This document shows, piece after piece, positions 8,862 through 18,726 of a DNA stretch of 64,000 nucleotides. The notes below the pieces were generated by a model, which did not search any database, had not been told where the DNA came from, and was given only the letters and a program-made list of their open reading frames with translations. Within the stretch, counting starts at the first letter, position 1, and every line of letters starts with the position of its first letter. Position numbers and translations under genes: made by a program. The DNA comes from Mycobacteriales bacterium (GTDB lineage: Bacteria; Actinomycetota; Actinomycetes; Mycobacteriales; Mycobacteriaceae): the NCBI GenBank assembly GCA_018376445.1, contig JAHABL010000005.1, positions 1 through 64,000 on the forward strand, read 5' to 3'.

Positions 8862-9917
8862 TTGAAATTCTCGTCAGCCCTGAAAGCAGTCGCTGGAGCC
8901 GTAGCCGCCTCTCTCATTATGGTCACCGCTAATCCCGTTCAGGCAGACCCCGTTTCAACTCCCTACACGGAGAGTATTGAAGCGATCGCCGAACAGTCCG
9001 GCCCCTACGTGGACGCCCACCACCTGCTCCCCACTGATGCAGCCCGCACCAAGCAGGCTGCCCGCGCCGATGCCACCATCGCTGGCGTCACCGACAGCGG
9101 CAATACCCTCGTCCTGGGTAAAGGCCATTTCGTCAAGCGCGGCGATACACTCGCCATCGTCGGCGAATCCGGTAACACCGTCGTCACCGCCCCTCTCCAG
9201 GCCATCTTTGGCGACCAGGTCATGGACCTCAACGTCATCCTTAAGGAGGGCGGCCGCAGCGCCACCTTCCTCCCCGCAGCGGACTCCTTCCGCCCCGCCC
9301 CCATCACCGTCATGCACGCGCGGGAAGGCTGGATCGGCTACGACACTCGCCTGCGCGAGTTCTACGACGCCTGGGGCAAATACCTGAACCGCGCTGAAGT
9401 AGAGAACTTTCCCGGCGTTATTGCCGGCGGCGTATTCGGCGGGCTTGCCGGCACTGCCGCCGGATGGGCGATCGGATTCCTGGCGGGCGCGCTAGTGGCC
9501 AACGGCATGCTGCTCTTCACCCTGGTCCCAGTGGTCGGCACGCTTGCCGCCCCCTTGGTCTGGCTTGCGGTCATCCCCGTCTTCCTAGCAGTGTTCTTCG
9601 CAGTGGGTTCCTCCGCTGCGGCCGCCGGTACTCCCATCGGTTCCCACCTCGGCACCATGGTGGTGGGGCTCTTCTCCCCCAATGCCACCACCCGCGAGCT
9701 GGCCTTGAAAGCCATCGGTGCCGGCCTCGCGCTCATCTTCCTCTGGTGGCTGCCGCCTTCGGCCGGGCACAAAGTCTCCGCTGCCGCGGGCTCGGGTGTC
9801 GGTTCCACCGGCTCCTCCTCCGACGATAAAGACGATGGATCACAGGACGACAACACTGCCGCCCCGGCACTGTCACAGTCCCTCAATTCCGCCGACGCTG
9901 TTCTCCGCGTCGCCTAG
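8862..9917 (+). CDS. Secreted or membrane protein of unknown function
   Basis: I do not recognise the family. From the TTG at 8862 (GGAG 7 nt upstream) the 351-residue product has an excellent signal peptide (MKFSSALKAVAG..., cleavage near NPVQA/D at about 28). A 140-residue soluble part follows, with a VKRGDTLAIVGESGNTV stretch reminiscent of a small beta-barrel or biotinyl-lipoyl-like fold. Next is a Gly/Ala-rich hydrophobic block of three or four helices (about 190-265 and 285-305), then an Asp/Ser-rich tail. An alternative ATG at 8787 would bury the signal peptide behind 25 residues. A corynebacterial-type envelope protein is the safest description. Confidence 0.65.
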   Translation: MKFSSALKAVAGAVAASLIMVTANPVQADPVSTPYTESIEAIAEQSGPYVDAHHLLPTDAARTKQAARADATIAGVTDSGNTLVLGKGHFVKRGDTLAIVGESGNTVVTAPLQAIFGDQVMDLNVILKEGGRSATFLPAADSFRPAPITVMHAREGWIGYDTRLREFYDAWGKYLNRAEVENFPGVIAGGVFGGLAGTAAGWAIGFLAGALVANGMLLFTLVPVVGTLAAPLVWLAVIPVFLAVFFAVGSSAAAAGTPIGSHLGTMVVGLFSPNATTRELALKAIGAGLALIFLWWLPPSAGHKVSAAAGSGVGSTGSSSDDKDDGSQDDNTAAPALSQSLNSADAVLRVA

Positions 9918-9936
9918 CCCCCTGCTCTCCATACGC

Positions 9937-9969
9937 AGAACCTCCCCTGCATTCTGCAGGGGAGGTTCT
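9937..9969. terminator. Bidirectional terminator between convergent genes
   Basis: A perfect 15-bp stem (9937-9951 with 9955-9969) closes a 3-nt loop, followed by GTTCTCT. It sits between the stop at 9917 (plus) and the clpB stop at 10003 (minus) and can serve both. Confidence 0.8.
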
Positions 9970-10002
9970 GTTCTCTGTACACCCTTAGCCTTCAGTACAC
10001 TC

Positions 10003-12579
10003 TTAGCTTTCGGTGCGCTGGCCAGTAATCTGCAAGCTCTCCCCGTCGGCAGCCACCGTCACATGGACAATGTCGCCGTCGAAGATCTCGCCCGCCAACA
10101 GCTCCTTCGCCAGGGCGTCTCCAATGGCCTGTTGGATCAGCCGGCGCAGCGGGCGTGCACCGTAAGCGGGGTCGTAGCCGCGCTCGGCCAGCCATGTACG
10201 GGCGACATCGTCCACATCCAGGGTGAGCCGGCGGACGGACAGACGCTGGGACAGTTCACGCAGCTGGATGTCCACAATGCCCTTCAACTGTTCGGGTTGC
10301 AGAGCCGAGAACACAATAATGTCGTCCAACCGGTTGACGAACTCGGGCTTGAAGTTGTGCTTCACCGCCTGCATGATCTGCTCCTGCGTACCACCCGCAC
10401 CCAGGTTAGACGTGAGGATGAGGATGGTGTTGCGGAAGTCCACCGTACGGCCTTGCCCGTCCGTCAGCCGGCCTTCGTCCAGCACCTGCAGCAGCACGTC
10501 GAAAACATCCGGGTGTGCCTTCTCTACCTCATCAAAGAGGATGACGGAGTAGGGACGGCGGCGGATCGCTTCGGTGAGCTGACCGCCGGATTCGTAGCCG
10601 ACGTATCCCGGAGGGGCACCGATGAGGCGGGCGACGGAGTGCTTCTCCCCATACTCGGACATGTCGATGCGAACGATCGCGTGTTTGTCATCGAAGAGAA
10701 ACTGGGCCAGCGACTTCGCTAGTTCCGTCTTGCCCACGCCGGTGGGGCCGAGGAAGAGGAAGGAGCCCAGCGGCCGGTTGGGGTCTGCCACCCCCGCGCG
10801 GGCACGGCGGACTGCATCAGACACTGCCTTCACAGCGCCCTCTTGGCCCACCACATTCTGGGCAAGTTCTTCTTCCATGCGGAGCAGCTTCTGCCCTTCG
10901 CTTTCCAGCATGCGGCCTGCAGGGATGCCGGTCCAGGCTTCGACAACTTCGGCGACGTCGTCTGGGCCCACTTCTTCCTTCAACATCATCTGCGAGTATT
11001 CGCTGGTCGATGCTTGGGAGTTTTCGGCTTCGGCGAGTTTCTTTTCTGCCTCGGGGATGCGCCCGTAGCGCAGTTCGGCGGCCTTACCCAGGTCGCCATC
11101 ACGCTCGGCCCGCTCGGCCTGTCCACGAAGATCCTCCAGGGTTTCCTTGAGGTTGCGGACGGCGTCGATGGCGTTCTTTTCGTTCTGCCAGCGGGCCGTC
11201 AGTTGGGCGAGTTTTTCCCGTTCGTCGGCGAGTTCTTGGCGGAGTGCCACGAGGCGTTCGAGGGAAGCGGCGTCTTCTTCTTTGTCGAGGGCGAGTTCTT
11301 CCACCTCGAGGCGGCGCACAATACGCTCAGCGGTGTCGATTTCCTCCGGGGAGGAGTCGATTTCCATGCGCATCCGGGAGGCAGCTTCGTCCATGAGGTC
11401 GATTGCCTTGTCCGGAAGGAAGCGGTTGGTGATGTAGCGGTCGGAGAGGGTCGCGGCGGCCACCAGTGCGGAGTCCTTAATACGAACGCCGTGGTGTACT
11501 TCGTAACGTTCCTTGAGTCCACGCAGAATACCGATGGTGTCTTCTACGGTTGGCTCACCCACGTAGACCTGTTGGAACCGCCGTTCCAGGGCGGCGTCCT
11601 TTTCGATGTACTTGCGGTACTCGTCCAGGGTGGTGGCGCCGACCAGGCGGAGTTCGCCACGGGCCAGCATGGGCTTGATGATGTTGCCAGCGTCCATGCC
11701 GGAGTCGCCGGTGGCGCCAGCCCCGACGATGGTGTGGATTTCGTCGATGAAGGTGATGATCTCGCCGTTTGCATCCTTGATTTCTTGGAGGACGCTCTTC
11801 AGGCGCTCTTCGAATTCGCCACGGTACTTGGCGCCGGCGATCATGGAGCCCAGGTCGAGGGCAATGAGGCGCTTGCCGCGCAACGACTCTGGTACATCGC
11901 CGGAAACGATGCGACGTGCGAGGCCTTCTACGATGGCAGTTTTGCCGACGCCAGGTTCACCGATGAGTACCGGGTTGTTCTTAGTGCGGCGGCTGAGGAC
12001 CTGTACGACTCGGCGAATTTCGGAGTCACGTCCGATGACGGGGTCGATTTTGCCTTCGCGGGCTCGTGCAGTGAGGTCCGTGGAGTACTTCTCGAGGGCC
12101 TGGTAGTTGTCCTCCGGGTTTTCGGTGGTGATGCGTCCGGAGCCGCGCACGGAGGTGAAGGCTGCCTTGAGGTTCTCTGGGGTGGCACCCAAGGACTGCA
12201 TGGCCTTGGCAACGGGGTGCCCGCTAGTGGCGAGGCCGACCATGAGGTGCTCGGTGGAGGTGTAGTCGTCACCCATGGAACTGGCGAGTTCCTGGGCGGT
12301 ATTGAGGACGGTCAGCCCGTCCCGGGAGAGGTTGGGGTTAGCCATGCCTCCGCCACTGGCCGCGGGGAGGCCATCCACAAGGGACCGTGCTCGCTGGAGG
12401 AGGGCGGCGGGGTCGACGCCAGCACTGTGGAGGAGCGGTCCAGCAATGCCGTCTTGCTGCTCGAGGAGTGCGACGAGCAGGTGAGCGGGTTCTACGCTGG
12501 GATTTCCTTTCGCGGCAGCGGTTTGGAGGGCGGCGGAGATGGCCTCTTGGGATTTGGTGGTGAAGCTCTGGGTGTTCAT
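10003..12579 (-). CDS. clpB: ClpB disaggregase
   Basis: ClpB is the Hsp100 chaperone that, with DnaK/DnaJ/GrpE, pulls proteins out of aggregates. The 858-residue protein has the full layout: N-domain (about 1-150), AAA module 1 with Walker A GEPGVGKT (about 205), a long middle coiled coil (about 405-525), AAA module 2 with Walker A GPTGVGKT (about 605), and the C-terminal small domain. Length is normal. A HAIR inverted repeat 98 nt upstream (12677-12697) predicts repression by HspR, encoded 1.5 kb away. Downstream it meets the convergent 8862 gene at a shared terminator. Confidence 0.97.
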   Translation of the reverse strand: MNTQSFTTKSQEAISAALQTAAAKGNPSVEPAHLLVALLEQQDGIAGPLLHSAGVDPAALLQRARSLVDGLPAASGGGMANPNLSRDGLTVLNTAQELASSMGDDYTSTEHLMVGLATSGHPVAKAMQSLGATPENLKAAFTSVRGSGRITTENPEDNYQALEKYSTDLTARAREGKIDPVIGRDSEIRRVVQVLSRRTKNNPVLIGEPGVGKTAIVEGLARRIVSGDVPESLRGKRLIALDLGSMIAGAKYRGEFEERLKSVLQEIKDANGEIITFIDEIHTIVGAGATGDSGMDAGNIIKPMLARGELRLVGATTLDEYRKYIEKDAALERRFQQVYVGEPTVEDTIGILRGLKERYEVHHGVRIKDSALVAAATLSDRYITNRFLPDKAIDLMDEAASRMRMEIDSSPEEIDTAERIVRRLEVEELALDKEEDAASLERLVALRQELADEREKLAQLTARWQNEKNAIDAVRNLKETLEDLRGQAERAERDGDLGKAAELRYGRIPEAEKKLAEAENSQASTSEYSQMMLKEEVGPDDVAEVVEAWTGIPAGRMLESEGQKLLRMEEELAQNVVGQEGAVKAVSDAVRRARAGVADPNRPLGSFLFLGPTGVGKTELAKSLAQFLFDDKHAIVRIDMSEYGEKHSVARLIGAPPGYVGYESGGQLTEAIRRRPYSVILFDEVEKAHPDVFDVLLQVLDEGRLTDGQGRTVDFRNTILILTSNLGAGGTQEQIMQAVKHNFKPEFVNRLDDIIVFSALQPEQLKGIVDIQLRELSQRLSVRRLTLDVDDVARTWLAERGYDPAYGARPLRRLIQQAIGDALAKELLAGEIFDGDIVHVTVAADGESLQITGQRTES

Positions 12580-12676
12580 GGGGTTTTGTCCTTTTCTCTA
12601 TGGTGAAGTGTGGTGATGGGTTGTGGAAGCGTCAGATACGTGATGACCTATGTTTTTAGTGCCTCACTATCACTTA

Positions 12677-12697
12677 GTTGAGTCATTATGACTCATG
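12677..12697 (-). promoter_or_regulatory. HAIR element (HspR operator) upstream of clpB
   Basis: GTTGAGT-N7-ACTCATG matches the HspR consensus CTTGAGT-N7-ACTCAAG at 12 of 14 positions with the right spacer. The core is also a perfect dyad, TGAGTCA-TTA-TGACTCA. It lies 98-118 nt before the clpB start, in the promoter region. The sequence match is direct; HspR binding is inferred from the family. Confidence 0.8.
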
Positions 12698-12838
12698 TTT
12701 AATTTCACTTTAGCAAAGTTGAGCGGATATAGCTAAAGATTTTTTCGAAAAACTCGCAGTCTTTTTTCTCACACCAGCAGCTATGATGGGCACATACAGG
12801 CATAGTGGACCACCCCAAGGCGCCTGAGAGGAGATGCA

Positions 12839-14068
12839 ATGAGCCGCCACCGCGACGACACTGCGACCGGATCCGGCCGCCATTCGCGCGGCGAATCCGA
12901 CCTCACCCCCACCACCTACTACACCGTGCTCGGGCCCGCCATCGAACTCCTCCACGCGCAACCCGAGGACTTCATGCGTGACTTCTATGCCACCGTCTTC
13001 GCGCACGACTTCCAGCTCCGCAAACGCTTCCCCGCCTTCACCGATCGCCGTACCATCCGCTACGCTCGCGGCCTCATCTACTTCCTCGAAACTATCGACC
13101 AGGCCACCCCCCACCCAGAGCAGCTCGACGATGTAATGGAATTCCTTAGCCAACTCGGACGGGACCAGCGCAAGCACCAGTTCACCGACGCCGACTACCA
13201 CACCTTGGCAATTGCCCTGCGCGACACCTTCGCCCGTCTCATGCCCCTCCAGTGGAGCACCGACCTGGACGCCGCCCTACTGAGCTCCTTCGAGCACGCC
13301 ATCGACGTCATGCAGACAGCCGCCTCCGTAGAGAACACGCCCCCGGTCTACCTCGGCAATGTCATGGAAGTGCAGCGCCTCACCCGCAACATCGCCATCA
13401 TCCGCCTACACGTCGCCCCTCCCATCGACTACCTGCCCGGCCAGTACATGTCCGTCCAGATTCCACAGTGCCCCGGCACCTGGCGTTACCTCTCTGCCAC
13501 CATCCCCGCCAACCCGGATGGCTACCTAGAATTCCACGTGCGGGCACTCGAGCACGGCTACTTCAGCACCCAGGTGGTACACAACACCCGCCCCGGCGAC
13601 CAGTGGATTCTTTCCAACCCGCACGGCAATTTACACGTGTCCGGAGAACGCCCCGTCTGTATGATCGCCCGAAACGTCGCCGCTGCCCCCATGCGCTGCA
13701 TTCTGCTGGACATGGTGCAAACGGGGAAGAACAACCCCCTGGTGGATGTCTACTACGGCACCCGCTATCCCGGTGAACTTTTCGATGCCGCCACTTTGGC
13801 CAATATTCAGGCCGCCAACCCTTGGCTTATCGCCCATATCTGCGCGGAGGAAGACAGCGACCCCTGGTGGCTGCGCGACGCTCCCCCACTACCCCCAAAT
13901 TTGCTGCTGCGGCAGGGCAATCCGCTGGAGTTGGCGGTTGCTGACGGGTGCGTACACGACCGCGAGATCCTGGTGGGCGGCGGCCAGCAAATAGTCCAGC
14001 AGGCCGTGGCGAATCTACCGCGCCTGGGCGTTAACCCGGCCGATATTCACCACGACCCACTGGATTAG
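12839..14068 (+). CDS. Flavohaemoprotein-like globin-reductase (Rv0385-like)
   Basis: The 409-residue protein joins a globin domain (about 25-155; likely haem-ligand His in GRDQRKHQF at about 119) to an FAD-binding barrel (about 168-270; PGQYMSVQIP, then R-Y-L-S where classical enzymes have R-x-Y-S) and an NAD-binding-like domain (about 270-400). Position next to clpB matches M. tuberculosis Rv0385, a type II flavohaemoglobin. Type II proteins differ from NO-dioxygenase flavohaemoglobins, and D-lactate oxidation has been reported for the mycobacterial protein. The weak FAD and NAD motifs here agree with that class. The start has GGAG 6 nt upstream. It is divergent from clpB. Confidence 0.8.
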   Translation: MSRHRDDTATGSGRHSRGESDLTPTTYYTVLGPAIELLHAQPEDFMRDFYATVFAHDFQLRKRFPAFTDRRTIRYARGLIYFLETIDQATPHPEQLDDVMEFLSQLGRDQRKHQFTDADYHTLAIALRDTFARLMPLQWSTDLDAALLSSFEHAIDVMQTAASVENTPPVYLGNVMEVQRLTRNIAIIRLHVAPPIDYLPGQYMSVQIPQCPGTWRYLSATIPANPDGYLEFHVRALEHGYFSTQVVHNTRPGDQWILSNPHGNLHVSGERPVCMIARNVAAAPMRCILLDMVQTGKNNPLVDVYYGTRYPGELFDAATLANIQAANPWLIAHICAEEDSDPWWLRDAPPLPPNLLLRQGNPLELAVADGCVHDREILVGGGQQIVQQAVANLPRLGVNPADIHHDPLD

Positions 14069-14104
14069 AGTTCTTAGTGTCCTGACTTATCTGAGTACCC
14101 TCAC

Positions 14105-14491
14105 TTAGCTGCGGCGGCGCGCTTCAGGGCTCCACACCACCACTGCTTGACTGCGGGGAACGTGCACCAACACACTCCCAGTACGATGCTGCTGGTTCAC
14201 CGCTTCAAGTGTCTCCTCCAACTGTTCGACCTGCTCTTGCAGTTCCTTCACCCGCTGAGAGAGCTTCAAGATCCGCTTAATACCGGCCAGGTTGATGCCT
14301 TCATCCTGGCTGAGACGTTGGATCTCCCGCAGGAGTTCCACATCCTCATCGGAGTAGCGGCGTCCACCTCCCTGTGCTCGGGCCGGTGTCACCAGCCCAA
14401 GCCGGTCGTATTGGCGCAGTGTTTGCGCGTGCATGCCCGCCCGCTCAGCTGCTACCGAGATGACGAAGAAGTGCTTTTCGCGTTTGCTCAT
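14105..14491 (-). CDS. hspR: HspR heat-shock repressor (MerR-type)
   Basis: HspR represses the actinobacterial dnaK, dnaJ and clpB genes by binding HAIR repeats, with DnaK as co-repressor. The 128-residue protein has a MerR helix-turn-helix (FVISVAAERAGMHAQTLRQYDRLGLVTPARAQGGGRRYSDEDV, split as residues about 9-51), then a leucine-rich coiled coil (about 70-100). I chose the ATG at 14491: it overlaps the dnaJ stop as ATGA, and AGGTG lies 5 nt upstream, so translation is coupled to dnaJ. HAIR repeats at 15810, 18600, 18653 and 12677 are its likely operators. Confidence 0.93.
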   Translation of the reverse strand: MSKREKHFFVISVAAERAGMHAQTLRQYDRLGLVTPARAQGGGRRYSDEDVELLREIQRLSQDEGINLAGIKRILKLSQRVKELQEQVEQLEETLEAVNQQHRTGSVLVHVPRSQAVVVWSPEARRRS

Positions 14492-15759
14492 ACCGCACCT
14501 GCCCATCCCGCCCGTGGGTCAAACCCAGAGCGTTGTTCTGCTTGTGCATAGTTTTTGAGTGCCTCGCTGGTGTCGGCATCCAGATGTGTGGGAATCTGCA
14601 CCTTGAGGGTCGCCAGCAGATCCCCTGCGGCCTCCTTGGCGGGGGCGATCCCACGCCCACGTACCCGCATCACCTGGTCGGCAGTGCTGCCAGCAGGGAT
14701 GCGGATGGAGACAGTGCCGTCCAGGGTGGGGACGGTAACGGTAGCTCCCAGCGCCAGTTCTGAGAAGGAGACAGGGACGTCCACCAGCAGGTTGTTGCCC
14801 TCGCGTTGGAAGACCTTATCGGGGATGATGTTGATCTTCACGAAGAGGTCGCCAGGAGGGGCACCGCGCAGGCCGGCTTCACCTTTGCCGTTGAGCCGCA
14901 CCTTCTGGCCATCTTTTATACCCGCGGGGACCCGAACTTTGAGGGTGCGGGTGCGGTTGACGACGCCTGAGCCACCACAGTCGGAGCAGGGGTCCTTGAT
15001 GACGGTGCCGGTGCCGCCGCAGTTGGTGCAGGGTTGCGAGAACTGGAAGGCACCTTGTGCCGAGTGTCGGAAGCCTGACCCATTACATTCGGGGCAGGTG
15101 CGGGGGGCGGTGCCTGGGCGCGCCCCGGAGCCGTGGCAGGTGGTGCAGGCTGTCTTGGAGGTGATGCGGATAGGCACGGTGGCGCCTTTTGCTGCATCCC
15201 GGAAGTTAATGGTGATGGAGGTGGTGATGTTGGCGCCACCATTGGATTGCTGGGGTGGTTCGGGCCGGTGTCCGCCACCGCGGCGTTGGTTAAAGAGGCC
15301 ACCAAGAATGTCGCCTATGCCGCCAGCTCCGCCGGTGGCGTTCTGGGTTGCGCCGCCAAAGATGTCGCCAAGATCGCCGATGTCGAAGCCGTCGGTGCCG
15401 TAGGTGTAACTGTGACCGCCGCTGGGGGTGAATCCGGTGAAGCCACCGGCGCCCTGACCAAATCCATTGCCGAATCCCCCGGGTGCGCCGAAACCGCCTT
15501 TTCCCCCGAACCCGCCGAATCCTGAGGACAGCATGGCACGGAGTTCGTCGTACTCTTTACGTTCTTTCGGGTCGGAGAGAACGGCGTTAGCTTCGCTGAC
15601 TCGTTTGAAGCGCTCTTCTGCGGCTTTGTCACCGGGGTTGGCGTCGGGGTGGAGACTTCGGGCGAGTTTTCGGTACGCCTTTTTGATCTCGTCTTGGGTG
15701 GCATCTTTGCTGACGCCGAGTTCCTTGTAGAAGTCCTTATCGGCCCATTCTCGCTGCAT
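14488..15759 (-). CDS. dnaJ: DnaJ co-chaperone (Hsp40)
   Basis: The 423-residue DnaJ1-type protein stimulates DnaK ATPase and delivers substrates. It has a J domain (about 9-75, with the HPD signature in LHPDANPG), a long Gly/Phe-rich region (about 80-175) and four zinc-binding CxxCxGxG repeats (CTTCHGSG, CPECNGSG, CTNCGGTG, CSDCGGSG; about 210-275), then the substrate-binding C-terminal domain. It is the first gene of a dnaJ-hspR operon. Its own HAIR site (15810-15830) and a hairpin after grpE separate it from grpE-dnaK, whereas in M. tuberculosis the four genes are, from memory, one operon. Confidence 0.96.
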   Translation of the reverse strand: MQREWADKDFYKELGVSKDATQDEIKKAYRKLARSLHPDANPGDKAAEERFKRVSEANAVLSDPKERKEYDELRAMLSSGFGGFGGKGGFGAPGGFGNGFGQGAGGFTGFTPSGGHSYTYGTDGFDIGDLGDIFGGATQNATGGAGGIGDILGGLFNQRRGGGHRPEPPQQSNGGANITTSITINFRDAAKGATVPIRITSKTACTTCHGSGARPGTAPRTCPECNGSGFRHSAQGAFQFSQPCTNCGGTGTVIKDPCSDCGGSGVVNRTRTLKVRVPAGIKDGQKVRLNGKGEAGLRGAPPGDLFVKINIIPDKVFQREGNNLLVDVPVSFSELALGATVTVPTLDGTVSIRIPAGSTADQVMRVRGRGIAPAKEAAGDLLATLKVQIPTHLDADTSEALKNYAQAEQRSGFDPRAGWAGAV

Positions 15760-15809
15760 GGTGTCTCCTCCTCTCTGGGCTAAAACTATGGTTATCGATA
15801 ATATCTAAG

Positions 15810-15830
15810 ATTGAGTCTATACTACTCAAC
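15810..15830 (-). promoter_or_regulatory. HAIR element upstream of dnaJ-hspR
   Basis: ATTGAGT-N7-ACTCAAC contains the perfect inverted hexamers TTGAGT and ACTCAA with the 7-nt HspR spacer. It lies 51 nt before the dnaJ start. This gives dnaJ-hspR its own heat-shock promoter and makes hspR autoregulated. Confidence 0.8.
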
Positions 15831-15910
15831 TTTATCTGTGTCAGTAACTGTGTGCCTATTAAATGCCGTAATCTGGACCGCTTTCACAGTCACGAACGGA
15901 ACTGTCCCCA

Positions 15911-15961
15911 CATAACGTAGTGGCGACCCCACTGGGGAGGCCGCCACTACACTACGTTATG
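15911..15961 (-). terminator. Hairpin after grpE
   Basis: An extended inverted repeat: GTAGTGGCG and CGCCACTAC pair around a CCCC/GGGG inner stem, and the outer CATAACGTAGTG can alternatively pair with CACTACGTTATG. It begins 9 nt after the grpE stop and has no U-run. It likely ends the dnaK-grpE transcript before the separate dnaJ promoter. Confidence 0.6.
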
Positions 15962-15969
15962 AAATGAGG

Positions 15970-16686
15970 TTACTTGTCGGCGCTATCCGCATCGGACTGC
16001 TCCGCCGCACTTGACTCGGTGGACTCGTCACCGTCGGAAGCGGCAGCCGCGCCCTCGTCACCACGGACAATAACCATGGCTTCGCGGAGCACGCGATCTC
16101 CCAGGTTGAAGCCCTTGCGGAGAACTGCGCTCAACACCTTCTCGCCGTCACCGCCTTCATCTTGGATGGCGGAGTGACGGTTGGCGTCGAACACGTCCCC
16201 GACCTCGCCGAACTGGGACACGCCCTGTCCTTCCAGGATGGACGTGAACTTATCGGTGAAAGCCTTGAGAGGGCTTCCCTCGGTGACGTCGCCGTGCTGG
16301 CGGGCCCGCTCGACATCGTCGGCAAGTACCAGCATTGAGGTGACGACACCGGCTTTGCCATTGTCCCGGGCAGTGCCGAGGTCACGTTCAACACGCTTGC
16401 GGTAGTTGGTGAATTCGGCGGTGACCCGCTGCAGGTCCTCGGTGAGTTCCTGCACCTTGGCCAGCAGTTTGTCTTCTACCGTGAGCTCCTCCTCGGCAGC
16501 TGTGGCGGCCTGGCCGGCTGCGTTGGGGTCACTCGCGGTGTCGGCACCGTTCCCAGCGGCCGCGTCGGCAGTATCTGCGGCAGCGGCAGCCGGGTTGGCG
16601 TCGGCGGCGGTGGCGGAGGCCTGCAGATCCGAGGTGTCGTCAGCCTGTGGCTGTCCCTCGGTGGGGTTCTGAGATGCGTCCGTCAT
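15970..16686 (-). CDS. grpE: GrpE nucleotide exchange factor
   Basis: GrpE releases ADP from DnaK. The 238-residue protein has an Ala/Asp-rich disordered N-terminus (about 1-70), a long coiled coil (about 70-125, EDKLLAKVQELTEDLQRVTAEFTNYRKRVERD split over it) and the beta domain near FNLGDRVLREAMVIV. The acidic C-terminal tail (about 215-238) is longer than usual. It starts 12 nt after the dnaK stop and is cotranscribed with it. Confidence 0.95.
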   Translation of the reverse strand: MTDASQNPTEGQPQADDTSDLQASATAADANPAAAAADTADAAAGNGADTASDPNAAGQAATAAEEELTVEDKLLAKVQELTEDLQRVTAEFTNYRKRVERDLGTARDNGKAGVVTSMLVLADDVERARQHGDVTEGSPLKAFTDKFTSILEGQGVSQFGEVGDVFDANRHSAIQDEGGDGEKVLSAVLRKGFNLGDRVLREAMVIVRGDEGAAAASDGDESTESSAAEQSDADSADK

Positions 16687-16698
16687 GTCTATCAGTCC

Positions 16699-18549
<1,851 letters not shown>

Positions 18550-18599
18550 GATGTGTACCTCCATATGTTGTGTTCGTTCGTAAGGTCATTTCACGCTCT

Positions 18600-18620
18600 A
18601 TTGAGCGGTACGCACTCAAG
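18600..18620 (-). promoter_or_regulatory. HAIR element 1 upstream of dnaK
   Basis: ATTGAGC-N7-ACTCAAG: one half is a perfect match to the HspR consensus and the other differs at two positions, with the correct 7-nt spacer. It is centred about 60 nt before the dnaK start. Confidence 0.75.
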
Positions 18621-18652
18621 TATGACATATCCACTCTCAGTACGCAATAGTA

Positions 18653-18673
18653 ATTGAGCCTATTATACTCAAT
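18653..18673 (-). promoter_or_regulatory. HAIR element 2 upstream of dnaK
   Basis: ATTGAGC-N7-ACTCAAT is a second HspR-type repeat, 53 nt centre to centre from HAIR 1. That is about five DNA turns, which would allow two HspR complexes on one face. It also lies 54 nt before the divergent DUF5692 gene. Confidence 0.7.
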
Positions 18674-18726
18674 TTTGTGCATCATAGGCACTTGACCTGC
18701 AAAGATGGACTCACCCCGGCGTCGAT

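Noticed and set aside
10843..12606. A long plus-strand open frame antisense to clpB
   Set aside because: Antisense shadow of a highly conserved GC-rich gene; translation lacks any protein family features.
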